Both the position numbers and the translations under genes were made by a program. From JBAYHN01 sp041666125 (GTDB taxonomy: Bacteria > Patescibacteriota > Gracilibacteria > UBA1369 > UM-FILTER-53-11): DNA of 11,111 bases. The notes under the pieces are model-generated. The model did no database searches, was not told the DNA's origin, and saw nothing but the letters and a program-made list of their open reading frames with translations. Positions 1 through 6,068 of the stretch are shown here, in pieces; positions within the stretch are counted from its first letter, which is position 1; each line of letters begins with the position of its first letter. The stretch is from the NCBI GenBank assembly GCA_041666125.1, contig JBAYHN010000046.1, positions 1-11,111 on the forward strand, written 5' to 3'.

Positions 1-2
1 AT

Positions 3-1061
3 CCTCCACTATTTCAATCCCAACTTACTGGTGAGCCTTTGCATATATTTTATGATCACCTAAAGAAGATCGGGAAACAGCAGAAAATAGATCTCTTTTT
101 ATATACGCGAGGTGGAGATTTAGATTCAGTTTGGCCACTGATAAATTTAATAAAAAATTTTTGTGCAGAATTTAATGTGTTAATCCCGTACCGAGCGCAT
201 AGTGCCGGAACTTTGATAGCACTAGGGGCTAATAAAATTGTAATGGGGAAAATGGCACAGCTTAGCCCTATTGATCCAAGTACGCAAAATCTTTTTAATC
301 CTTCACTTGATCAGAACAATTTGGCCGCTCCTAAAAAACCAATTAGCGTTGAGGATGTTATCGCTTACATGTCTCTTGTAAAAGATCAATTCACGTTGCG
401 CGGAGAGGGTGTCTTATCCGAAGCATTTCACACGCTGGCTAAGGAAATACATCCATTGGCTCTTGGTAATGTTCATAGAGTCTACAAGCAGATCCGTAAA
501 CTTGCAGATTCCATTTTGCAATTAAGAGGAATTGCATCTCAATCTAAAGAAGAGAGAAATAAAATTATTGATACGCTCACTGTTGAATTTTATTCTCATT
601 CCCATGCAATAAATTATGCTGAAGCAACCAAACTTCTGGGGGCTCAAACTGAAAGTGCTGATGAAGAAATGGATAATTTGCTTTGGAATTTGTTAGAAGC
701 TTACTATGAGGAGATGAAAATAAATTCACCCTTTAATTTGGTGGAGCACATGGAGGGGAAAACTACTGATTCGATGACTGTAGATACGGCAATAATAGAA
801 AGTACTGTTGGTCTTCATAAACGCGTTGTAAAATGCAAAGTAAGCCAAATGAGCAGATTACCTCCGGGAATAACGATTCCACTTCAACTCGGACAACAAA
901 TACCGCTTATACCGGGGTTGCCAACTAATATAAATCTTGATTTAATTAAGACGGATTGGGTCACTACTAACTTAGAGGCTTACGAAACCTCTCCGGTACA
1001 GCCAGTTGTTTCAACGGCGCTACCGGTTCCACCAATTGAGCCGATCGTAGCGGGCTTATAA
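3..1061 (+). CDS. SDH_sah-family serine protease-like protein, 5'-truncated
   Basis: The frame is open from base 3 with no stop before the first possible initiator (TTG at 39), so the gene very probably begins outside the window. Counting from that TTG, residues 17-27 (IDLFLYTRGGD) and 47-80 (VLIPYRAHSAGT, then ALGANKIVMGK and LSPIDPS) match the core of the SDH_sah (serine dehydrogenase proteinase) branch of the ClpP/SppA/crotonase fold. Ser55 in HSAGT is the candidate nucleophile. In the family the RGGD segment lines the active site. The C-terminal half (about residues 100-300) is helical-looking and ends in a proline-rich tail (PVQPVV, PVPPIEP). No signal peptide or membrane segment is seen, so it is probably cytosolic. 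The substrate is unknown. It precedes two same-strand genes after a 9-base gap and may share an operon with them. The family call is firm; the role in this element is not known. Confidence 0.8.
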   Translation, partial: PPLFQSQLTGEPLHIFYDHLKKIGKQQKIDLFLYTRGGDLDSVWPLINLIKNFCAEFNVLIPYRAHSAGTLIALGANKIVMGKMAQLSPIDPSTQNLFNPSLDQNNLAAPKKPISVEDVIAYMSLVKDQFTLRGEGVLSEAFHTLAKEIHPLALGNVHRVYKQIRKLADSILQLRGIASQSKEERNKIIDTLTVEFYSHSHAINYAEATKLLGAQTESADEEMDNLLWNLLEAYYEEMKINSPFNLVEHMEGKTTDSMTVDTAIIESTVGLHKRVVKCKVSQMSRLPPGITIPLQLGQQIPLIPGLPTNINLDLIKTDWVTTNLEAYETSPVQPVVSTALPVPPIEPIVAGL

Positions 1062-1070
1062 AATAACATT

Positions 1071-1334
1071 ATGAATATGATACCAATACAACAGTCCACA
1101 ATTAGCTACGTACATGGTAACTATTCTTTTCTCGATGAAAAACACGGCGTTAATCTTGAGAAAATTGAAAATTCCCAGTTTGTTTACACTACTGAAGCAG
1201 TAATGCCAGATTTCGAAAGGGGTGAATATCAACTTATTGGTAGTGATCTTTTTTTTGTTTCTCCGTCTGAACCGTCTCAAGAGAGCCAATTAGAGAAATC
1301 ATCTTTTGGGCTGGAAAAATTAGTTTCTATATAA
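1071..1334 (+). CDS. Small unknown protein, coupled to downstream PIN gene
   Basis: An 87-residue protein that I do not recognise. It starts 9 bases after the protease gene, and its TAA stop is followed with no gap by the ATG of the PIN-domain gene, so the two are very likely translationally coupled. It has many acidic residues and mixed hydrophobic positions, with no cysteines, no membrane segment and no evident DNA-binding helix-turn-helix. Its place before a PIN ribonuclease is where an antitoxin would sit, but its sequence does not resemble AbrB, RHH, Phd or HTH antitoxins that I can recognise. It could instead be an accessory of the protease gene. ATG 1077 (residue 3) is an alternative start. 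Confidence 0.55.
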   Translation: MNMIPIQQSTISYVHGNYSFLDEKHGVNLEKIENSQFVYTTEAVMPDFERGEYQLIGSDLFFVSPSEPSQESQLEKSSFGLEKLVSI

Positions 1335-1784
1335 ATGCCTTTTAAAACGCCCTTAAAACAGAAGTCGGCAATTTTTCTTGATAGTAGCGCTTTTGTGGCA
1401 CTGATTGACAAGGGTGATCAATATCACGAAGATGCACAAGGTTTTCTTGAAACATTAAATGTGCAATATCAAAAGATTTATACTTCAAACGCCACCATCA
1501 TTGAAACGTACCGTCTAGTTATTCATCGAATGGGTTGGGAAAAAGGAATCGCCTTTTTGAATAGTATCCCTAACATTAGTTGCGACGTTAAAACGTTCAG
1601 CCAGGATAACGAAACGGATGCTCGCCATAATGTAGAATTTATTTTTTGTGGAATAAAAATTACATTAACCGATGCGATTAATGCTGCAATAATGAAGGAT
1701 TTAGGTATTGGAGATATTTTCAGTTTTGACAATGATTACAGGGTTATGGGCTTTAAAGTCATGCCAATTATCTTGGATGAGTAA
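1335..1784 (+). CDS. PIN-domain ribonuclease (VapC-like)
   Basis: A 149-residue protein with the PIN layout of acidic metal-binding residues. Asp16 lies in FLDSSAFVALID, Glu57 in NATIIETYR, Asp113 in LTDAIN, and Asp132/Asp134 in SFDNDY near the C-terminus. PIN domains are Mg2+/Mn2+-dependent RNases; the single-domain VapC toxins of this size cut tRNA or rRNA. The length is normal for a VapC and all key acids are kept, so the enzyme looks intact. The ATG directly follows the stop of the 87-residue gene, which argues for coupled translation. The gene converges on the HNH gene with a 22-base gap. A toxin role is inferred from family and arrangement, not shown. Confidence 0.8.
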   Translation: MPFKTPLKQKSAIFLDSSAFVALIDKGDQYHEDAQGFLETLNVQYQKIYTSNATIIETYRLVIHRMGWEKGIAFLNSIPNISCDVKTFSQDNETDARHNVEFIFCGIKITLTDAINAAIMKDLGIGDIFSFDNDYRVMGFKVMPIILDE

Positions 1785-1806
1785 TATGTGTCGCTCATTG
1801 CCAAAA

Positions 1807-2568
1807 TTATGCAAAAAGCTTGAATCGGATAAAATTCAAACTGAATATCTGTTGCCACCAACTCTTTTTCATTAAACTTCCGTAAATAACAAGCTTGTCC
1901 CAAATTCGAATTTCATAAAGGCAGTATTTTTTATCAAATGGCGCCATCCTATAAAACTCAAAGCCTGGAGCAACGACATGATGTTGTCCGTTTTGTCTGA
2001 TCAGATTTAAAACATCGCCTATTTTATTCTCATGACAAAAGAAAACTTTTAATTCAAAAGATTGGTCTATGTATCTTTTTTCAAGTTTATATTCAATCCC
2101 CTTTATAATCTTTTGTCCTATTTTGTTTAATCCGTCTGCCGGTATTGGAATTAGGTATTGTTCTTCCGGCTTCCATTCTGGATGGTAGCCGAAACCAGGA
2201 AAAACACCTTCTGTTCTGCCGTCGCTACGCAATATACTCTTAAGAAACTTTCTAACTCGTCCCGCACGTACTTTCCTGTCATGTTCATTTGAGGCAGCAT
2301 TTGCATTGAATGAACGTAAAACCCGCTGCCTTATAGCGGATGTTGGTGAATCTGCATCGGCCTTTGAATTCATGGAAAGTATTAAAGGGGTCAAGCAATT
2401 TTGTTCTATTCGTCCGAGATGGCTGTTGCAATTTTCGCAAGAGGGCGCAGTCCACAACTCCGTTTGAGAAGGGGTTAAGTTCGTATAATACGACTTTGGC
2501 AGGATATGATCTCGTGTCAGTTTGTCGAATTTACGCAAACAATGTATGCAGCGTTCCTTGAGGACCAT
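1807..2568 (-). CDS. HNH nuclease with CxxC zinc pairs
   Basis: A 253-residue protein. Its N-terminal 52 residues form an HNH/treble-clef nuclease: Cys7-x2-Cys10, then LTRDHILPKSYY with Asp20-His21, then Cys44-x2-Cys47-Asn48. HNH enzymes cleave DNA (sometimes RNA) using one metal ion held by the His/Asn/His set. The remaining 200 residues are not a domain I recognise and could give target specificity. Its ATG lies 4 bases after the stop of the winged-helix/HEPN gene, so the two form an operon. Such HNH-plus-HEPN pairs on mobile elements are often anti-phage or element-maintenance modules; that role is inferred here. A stand-alone homing-type nuclease is the alternative. Confidence 0.75.
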   Translation of the reverse strand: MVLKERCIHCLRKFDKLTRDHILPKSYYTNLTPSQTELWTAPSCENCNSHLGRIEQNCLTPLILSMNSKADADSPTSAIRQRVLRSFNANAASNEHDRKVRAGRVRKFLKSILRSDGRTEGVFPGFGYHPEWKPEEQYLIPIPADGLNKIGQKIIKGIEYKLEKRYIDQSFELKVFFCHENKIGDVLNLIRQNGQHHVVAPGFEFYRMAPFDKKYCLYEIRIWDKLVIYGSLMKKSWWQQIFSLNFIRFKLFA

Positions 2569-2572
2569 AATT

Positions 2573-3364
2573 TTATTTGAAGTGTTGTATCAGCTTTGAA
2601 ATAAATTGGGCGTATTCTGCAAACACTTGTAGATTTGCATATACAACTTTTGCATCAAATTGTTTTCCAGTCGGATGTCCAGCATCATTCCTGTTTAACC
2701 GTACAAAATTAAAAATGCCATCAAGATAAGTTTCCCAATCAGACTGTAATTCATTTGGAAGAGTTTTTAAATCTAGAATAAACTCTTTCTTGAACTCTTT
2801 ATATTGCGTAGATATGAATCGTCCTTCAACTTTTTTATGGAACTTTGCTTTACGTGTTGCATCCTGTATCCAGTTTGTATAGGCCTCTATGAGCAAAAGC
2901 ATGAGGTTTTCAGACGCCACGCCTATTGTTATTGTAGCTGATAATAGTTGACGGCGATGATATGCTGTTACTGCCTCACTTATGTAAGTGAGTGTTATAT
3001 CGTCGATAGTTGGCACTTTAGACTTAAGCGCTTTTAAATAGCCTTCCGGATCATAGGGTAGCCAATCCTCCTCAAGGAATGCGTCCTGTCCATGTGATGT
3101 AATTGTTAGCCAAGGATAAGAACTGTTTTGGTCACCAGATGTTCCTGGATATAGGTATCCTGCCGTTATTAGCTCTTGGATTATTTCACGAGCAATAGAC
3201 AGTGTCCCATTGTGTTCTGCATTGTGATCTGGATCATAAGGAAAGAGCGCATAAATACTTCCCATTTGGAATTGCTGGGTACGGCCAGGATTGGCTTTTA
3301 TCCACTCAATCTGCTGCTTGAAGTGTTCAAAAATTTTGTTACGTATTTCTTCTCTGGTCGTCAT
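2573..3364 (-). CDS. Winged-helix / HEPN-like protein, candidate RNase
   Basis: A 263-residue protein. Residues 1-75 look like a winged helix (IAREIIQELITAGYLYP, then a PWLTIT wing). A helical domain follows from about residue 100, with the segment FVRLNRNDAGHPTG near residues 219-233. The Arg225-x4-His230 spacing with Asn226 (RN..GH) fits the Rx4-6H motif of HEPN ribonucleases and the RNDAGHP signature of DUF4145/Abi-like HEPN families. HEPN proteins cut RNA and recur in abortive-infection and toxin-antitoxin systems. It is the first gene of a two-gene reverse-strand operon with the HNH nuclease. The 181-base gap upstream is shared with a divergent gene, so its promoter must lie there. The HEPN assignment rests on this motif and the helical context. 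Confidence 0.6.
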   Translation of the reverse strand: MTTREEIRNKIFEHFKQQIEWIKANPGRTQQFQMGSIYALFPYDPDHNAEHNGTLSIAREIIQELITAGYLYPGTSGDQNSSYPWLTITSHGQDAFLEEDWLPYDPEGYLKALKSKVPTIDDITLTYISEAVTAYHRRQLLSATITIGVASENLMLLLIEAYTNWIQDATRKAKFHKKVEGRFISTQYKEFKKEFILDLKTLPNELQSDWETYLDGIFNFVRLNRNDAGHPTGKQFDAKVVYANLQVFAEYAQFISKLIQHFK

Positions 3365-3545
3365 AAAAACTTTATCATTTGAATATTAGATTTAGGCTTT
3401 AAATAAAACAAGGAGACTTTGAACTTGCATGGTGTTAATCATTTTCAATGTAAACTTTTGACTACACTCATAATTAGGGGCTGGTGTTTGATAATTTGCT
3501 GGTAGGATGTTAAATTTTGGCTGTAAATAGGGCAAAAAGGATTTA
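3365..3545. promoter_or_regulatory. Divergent intergenic region
   Basis: This 181-base AT-rich gap separates the reverse HEPN-HNH pair from the forward 237-residue gene and must hold both promoters. On the plus strand a purine-rich AAAAAGGA at 3535-3542 lies just before the ATG at 3546 and is one of the few plausible Shine-Dalgarno sites in the element. TTGACT at 3458-3463 and GATAAT at 3490-3495 are hexamer-like but 26 bases apart, too far to be one sigma-70 promoter. I see no convincing operator palindrome. Confidence 0.35.
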
Positions 3546-4259
3546 ATGAGCGATGTAAGTATGGATGCTAAGAAATTTTCAGCACGATATGTAAAATTAC
3601 AAGCGAAGCTTATTGCCTATCAACACAAAAGGGCGGGTCTATTAGCCAAATCTCGGATGTTTCTAAAGGAGGTAAAAGATTTTAGATATAAGTTTCTTAA
3701 AGACGGTTTCCCCCCGCAGGGTCTTATGAATACCGAGCGAAGGCATAGATGGATGGCAAGTTTGGCCCAAGATAAACGCGAGCAATTTGAGCTTAAATTA
3801 AAACGATTCGTGATTACTGTGCTTGTTAAATTGGCGTATTCAGAAAAATGGACGACTTTTGTCGAGAATTACGTTTTATATAATCAAACCACCAATCCGC
3901 CAGCAACAGATTGCGATTGTACTTGGGATTTGCCTGACGGAAGTGATTTATGGCGTTTTAACATAACTGGACTCAATGCCATACCAAGTCATGCCGAGCT
4001 TTCTTTAATTAAATTGCGTCTTGATAGAGAATTTGAATCGAGAAGGGGAGAGTACTATACAAAGACTGATTTAATCACGCAATTGTTGAAGCAGATGGAT
4101 GGCGAGAAGGAGAGTCAGAAGATTAAAGGATATGGACTTTTTACAAGTTACAAGCAGTTAAGGCATTTTTTGAAAAGTGTTCACGGAATACAGGTGAGTG
4201 AAGAGTATTTAAGAATGTTAAATTCACGAAACGCATCAAAATCGCGTAAAAAGTCGTAA
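3546..4259 (+). CDS. Unknown protein of the mobile element
   Basis: A 237-residue protein that I do not recognise. It is rich in Lys/Arg and looks mainly helical. The N-terminal 60 residues (KKFSARYVKLQAKLIAYQHK and on) could form a coiled coil or an amphipathic DNA/RNA-contacting helix. Residues 118-140 are more beta-like, with CDCTWDLP followed by DLWRFNITG. The tail is strongly basic (NASKSRKKS). No catalytic motif, signal peptide or membrane segment is visible. The ATG at 3546 has AAAAAGGA 3 bases upstream. It opens the forward gene run leading to SpoVG and the initiator-like gene, so a DNA-associated or regulatory role is possible but unsupported. Confidence 0.6.
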   Translation: MSDVSMDAKKFSARYVKLQAKLIAYQHKRAGLLAKSRMFLKEVKDFRYKFLKDGFPPQGLMNTERRHRWMASLAQDKREQFELKLKRFVITVLVKLAYSEKWTTFVENYVLYNQTTNPPATDCDCTWDLPDGSDLWRFNITGLNAIPSHAELSLIKLRLDREFESRRGEYYTKTDLITQLLKQMDGEKESQKIKGYGLFTSYKQLRHFLKSVHGIQVSEEYLRMLNSRNASKSRKKS

Positions 4260-4320
4260 AAACATGCCAAACTGATACCTTTTGGCTTTGATAAGCCTTA
4301 AACGACTGAGTAGTCTGAAG

Positions 4321-4482
4321 ATGTACTACTTAGTTTTTATGAATTACCGAAGTAACAAACGAATCAACGACTGTTTTGAAGCCCCCTTGTCCGAGGAAGA
4401 TAAAAATCTGCTTGGATTTTTTCGTTTACTATTAAGAATTAACAAACGAATCCACGATGAACACAACCGTCAATCAAACTAA
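4321..4482 (+). CDS. Small basic ORF overlapping the SpoVG gene
   Basis: A 53-residue frame from ATG 4321 (MYYLVFMNYRSNKRIND at its start); the frame is also open back to a TTG at 4282. It is basic, with a short hydrophobic stretch near residues 31-37 (GFFRLLLR). Its last 26 bases overlap the SpoVG-family gene in another frame, an arrangement that suits translational coupling. No family is recognised and no Shine-Dalgarno is clear, so it may be a true small gene or just the open leader of the SpoVG gene. Confidence 0.35.
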   Translation: MYYLVFMNYRSNKRINDCFEAPLSEEDKNLLGFFRLLLRINKRIHDEHNRQSN

Positions 4483-4738
4483 AGTTTCTGAAGTTCAAAT
4501 TGTTCCGATTCGTCCGCAAGATGGCTTAATCGCTTTTGCGAGCTGTGTTCTGGACGGTAAGTTCTTTCTAGGGTCGATTGGTATCTATACGAAACTTGCC
4601 GGAGGATACCGCATAACTTTCCCGACAAAGAAAGCTGGTAGCAGTTTGAATGTCTCAATTTTTAATCCGATTACAAAGGAAGCCTGTATGGCAATAACGG
4701 AGGGAATAATTAATAAAGCCGTCGATTTGTTTGGCTAA
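4457..4738 (+). CDS. spoVG-like: SpoVG-family nucleic-acid-binding protein
   Basis: A 93-residue protein matching the SpoVG domain throughout: an opening strand VQIVPI, then the DGLIAFASCVLDGKFFLGSIGIY core, an ITFPTKK segment equivalent to the family's MPSRK stretch, then FNPITKEACMAITEGIINKAV as the C-terminal helix. The length is that of a typical SpoVG (about 85-100). Family members are site-specific DNA/RNA-binding regulators, first known in Bacillus and Staphylococcus and also found on phages and plasmids. Some residues of the conserved RK patch differ (PTKKAG), as expected for a diverged mobile copy. It sits 27 bases before the initiator-like gene, so a role in replication or regulation of the element is likely by context. 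The ATG has no Shine-Dalgarno sequence. Confidence 0.75.
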   Translation: MNTTVNQTKVSEVQIVPIRPQDGLIAFASCVLDGKFFLGSIGIYTKLAGGYRITFPTKKAGSSLNVSIFNPITKEACMAITEGIINKAVDLFG

Positions 4739-4765
4739 TAATTCACAACTAATTTAACGACTAAT

Positions 4766-5266
4766 ATGGCAACTCGTCGTATGATCCTAAAAAACGATTT
4801 CGAATCACCACAATGGCTGAAATTAAGTGTACAACAACGTTATTTGTACATGGGGCTAACATTATTTGCCGATGATGATGGAATATTACCCGTATATCTC
4901 ATTCAAAATCGCATTATGTTTTTTGAATACGACGGTGTAACGCCTGAAGAGCTACATCAGGATTTATCTGATTTAGACATAGCTGGCTATATACATATTT
5001 ATGAAAGCCAAGAAGGAGATAGGTACATCCAAATATCCACGTGGTGGAACAAACAGTTTATAGATAAAAAGATATATAAGCAGACAATTTATCCAAGACC
5101 GCCAAACTATATGCAACGACCTGAAAATCTAACTAAGCATCCTAATTCATCATTTTACAATTCCTCTAGTAAACCTCTAGAGCAGAGAAGATCAGCACAG
5201 ACTAGAGGAGAGCAATCCATATCAGAAAAACGTAGTAGTGCTGGAAATGACGATTTGCCGTTCTAA
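4766..5266 (+). CDS. Phage replication-initiator-like winged-helix protein ending in DDLPF
   Basis: A 166-residue protein. Residues 1-95 (TRRMILKNDFESPQWLKLS, LYMGLTLFADDDGILP, YIQISTWWNKQ) resemble the winged-helix N-terminal domain of Firmicutes phage replisome-organizer/DnaD-like initiators, which begin with a similar RMISK...FADDDGR pattern. Residues 105-155 are a low-complexity linker rich in Ser, Asn, Gln and Arg. The last residues are GNDDLPF, an acidic-aromatic tip like that of SSB; the SSB encoded at 9520-10029 also ends DDLPF. The initiator role is inferred from the domain resemblance and from the neighbouring SpoVG. The linker-coding DNA carries three CCTCTAGW boxes, and a strongly structured region follows the gene. 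The DnaD C-terminal YxxxIxxxW domain is absent. Confidence 0.55.
   Translation: MATRRMILKNDFESPQWLKLSVQQRYLYMGLTLFADDDGILPVYLIQNRIMFFEYDGVTPEELHQDLSDLDIAGYIHIYESQEGDRYIQISTWWNKQFIDKKIYKQTIYPRPPNYMQRPENLTKHPNSSFYNSSSKPLEQRRSAQTRGEQSISEKRSSAGNDDLPF
5162..5209. repeat. Three CCTCTAGW boxes inside the initiator-like gene
   Basis: CCTCTAGT at 5163-5170, CCTCTAGA at 5174-5181 (11 bases later, one helical turn) and an inverted copy ACTAGAGG at 5201-5208. The outer pair forms a 9-bp inverted repeat (TCCTCTAGT / ACTAGAGGA). They lie in the stretch coding the unstructured linker, where protein constraint is weak. Origin iterons inside the initiator gene are known from lambda gene O and several Firmicutes phages, so an origin or autoregulatory site is a fair guess, but three short boxes could also be chance. 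Confidence 0.35.
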
Positions 5267-5367
5267 AAACCCTAATAATCCGAACCCTTAAAAAAAGGCA
5301 CTTAATAGGTTGATCTGATCCTCTTAAAGTCATATAGTCTCTATGTCGCCTAATATCCGTTTAAATA

Positions 5368-5471
5368 CCCAAAGGGGGCTTCGTCCATTCGGTCTTATTG
5401 ACCTGAGGTGGGCGAGCCTTCCAATAAGGCTACTCCTTTGGGGCAACCGGATTGGGCGACAAGGCTCGTCC
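5368..5471 (+). ncRNA. Compact structured element, possible RNA pseudoknot
   Basis: It lies in the 231-base gap between two genes. Visible helices: CCCAAAGG 5368-5375 with CCTTTGGG 5435-5442 (8 bp); GGTC 5391-5394 with GACC 5400-5403; GGGCGAGCCTT 5410-5420 with AAGGCTCGTCC 5461-5471 (11 bp, one G-U), extended by CCAAT 5421-5425 with ATTGG 5451-5455. The first helix has one strand in the loop of the last, which makes a pseudoknot. A competing small hairpin GCCTT/AAGGC uses 5416-5430. The plus strand is chosen because the next gene is 26 bases downstream, but a DNA-level element (origin, recombination site) is equally possible. No Rfam family is recognised. The rest of the gap (5267-5367) shows only an imperfect repeat, CCTAATAATCCG/CCTAATATCCG. 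Confidence 0.45.
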
Positions 5472-5497
5472 TCTTTATGTAACTTAATTTCTTATTT

Positions 5498-6013
5498 ATG
5501 AAAAAATGCCAACACTGCAAGGGAGATGTACCGAATGAAGCTAAGAAATGTCAGCATTGCGCGGGGCATCTGCAAAGCTGGCCGCGAAGGCATTGGATAC
5601 TAACTTGTCTGTTGGTGTTCATTTTATTGCCAGCGTTTATAAATACGGTAAAAAATTATAAGCCAAGCACTCCAGTAAATTTGGATCAAGTTAAGGAGGA
5701 AGAAGTTATAAAGCTTTCTGCAAGCGAACTGTACAATGCTTATAAGCGTAATGAGATTGATGCAGATGCACGGTACAAAGATAAAATCTTGGAAATTTCA
5801 GGAGTTATAGCCAATATCGGAAAGGATATTACTGATGAACCTTACGTTACTTTCAAGACAGGTGAATTGTTTTCCTCTGATGTTCAGTGCATGCTGGCTG
5901 ATTCAGAAGTTTCTAAAGCATCACAACTTCAAAAAGGACAAAATATTACTTTGCGCGGAAAGCTCAGCGGAAAACTTATGAATATATTTTTGAGAAATTG
6001 CATCATTAAGTGA
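5498..6013 (+). CDS. Zinc-ribbon, membrane-anchored OB-fold (tRNA_anti-like) protein
   Basis: A 171-residue protein in three parts. Residues 4-21 are a zinc ribbon with Cys4-x2-Cys7 and Cys18-x2-Cys21. Residues 33-51 are a hydrophobic segment (WILTCLLVFILLPAFI) that would anchor it in the membrane. Residues 73-171 match the tRNA_anti-like OB-fold family: ASELYNAYKRNEIDADARYK, then ILEISGVIANIG, VTFKTG, VQCML and LQKGQNITLRGKLSG. Proteins with this OB fold occur widely in bacteria and their ligands are poorly known. The ATG lies 26 bases after the structured element, with no Shine-Dalgarno. The stop is TGA, evidence that UGA is not recoded here. The serine recombinase follows after 55 bases on the same strand. 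Confidence 0.75.
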   Translation: MKKCQHCKGDVPNEAKKCQHCAGHLQSWPRRHWILTCLLVFILLPAFINTVKNYKPSTPVNLDQVKEEEVIKLSASELYNAYKRNEIDADARYKDKILEISGVIANIGKDITDEPYVTFKTGELFSSDVQCMLADSEVSKASQLQKGQNITLRGKLSGKLMNIFLRNCIIK

Positions 6014-6068
6014 CTCCCAAGAAAGATGTAACGAAGGTTGTGATTTTACAAAGTAACGTAAAATTGCG

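Noticed and set aside
1056..1289. Minus-strand ORF of 77 residues opposite the small coupled gene.
   Set aside because: The plus-strand gene fits the spacing of its neighbours precisely, while this frame overlaps it completely and has no start context or domain.
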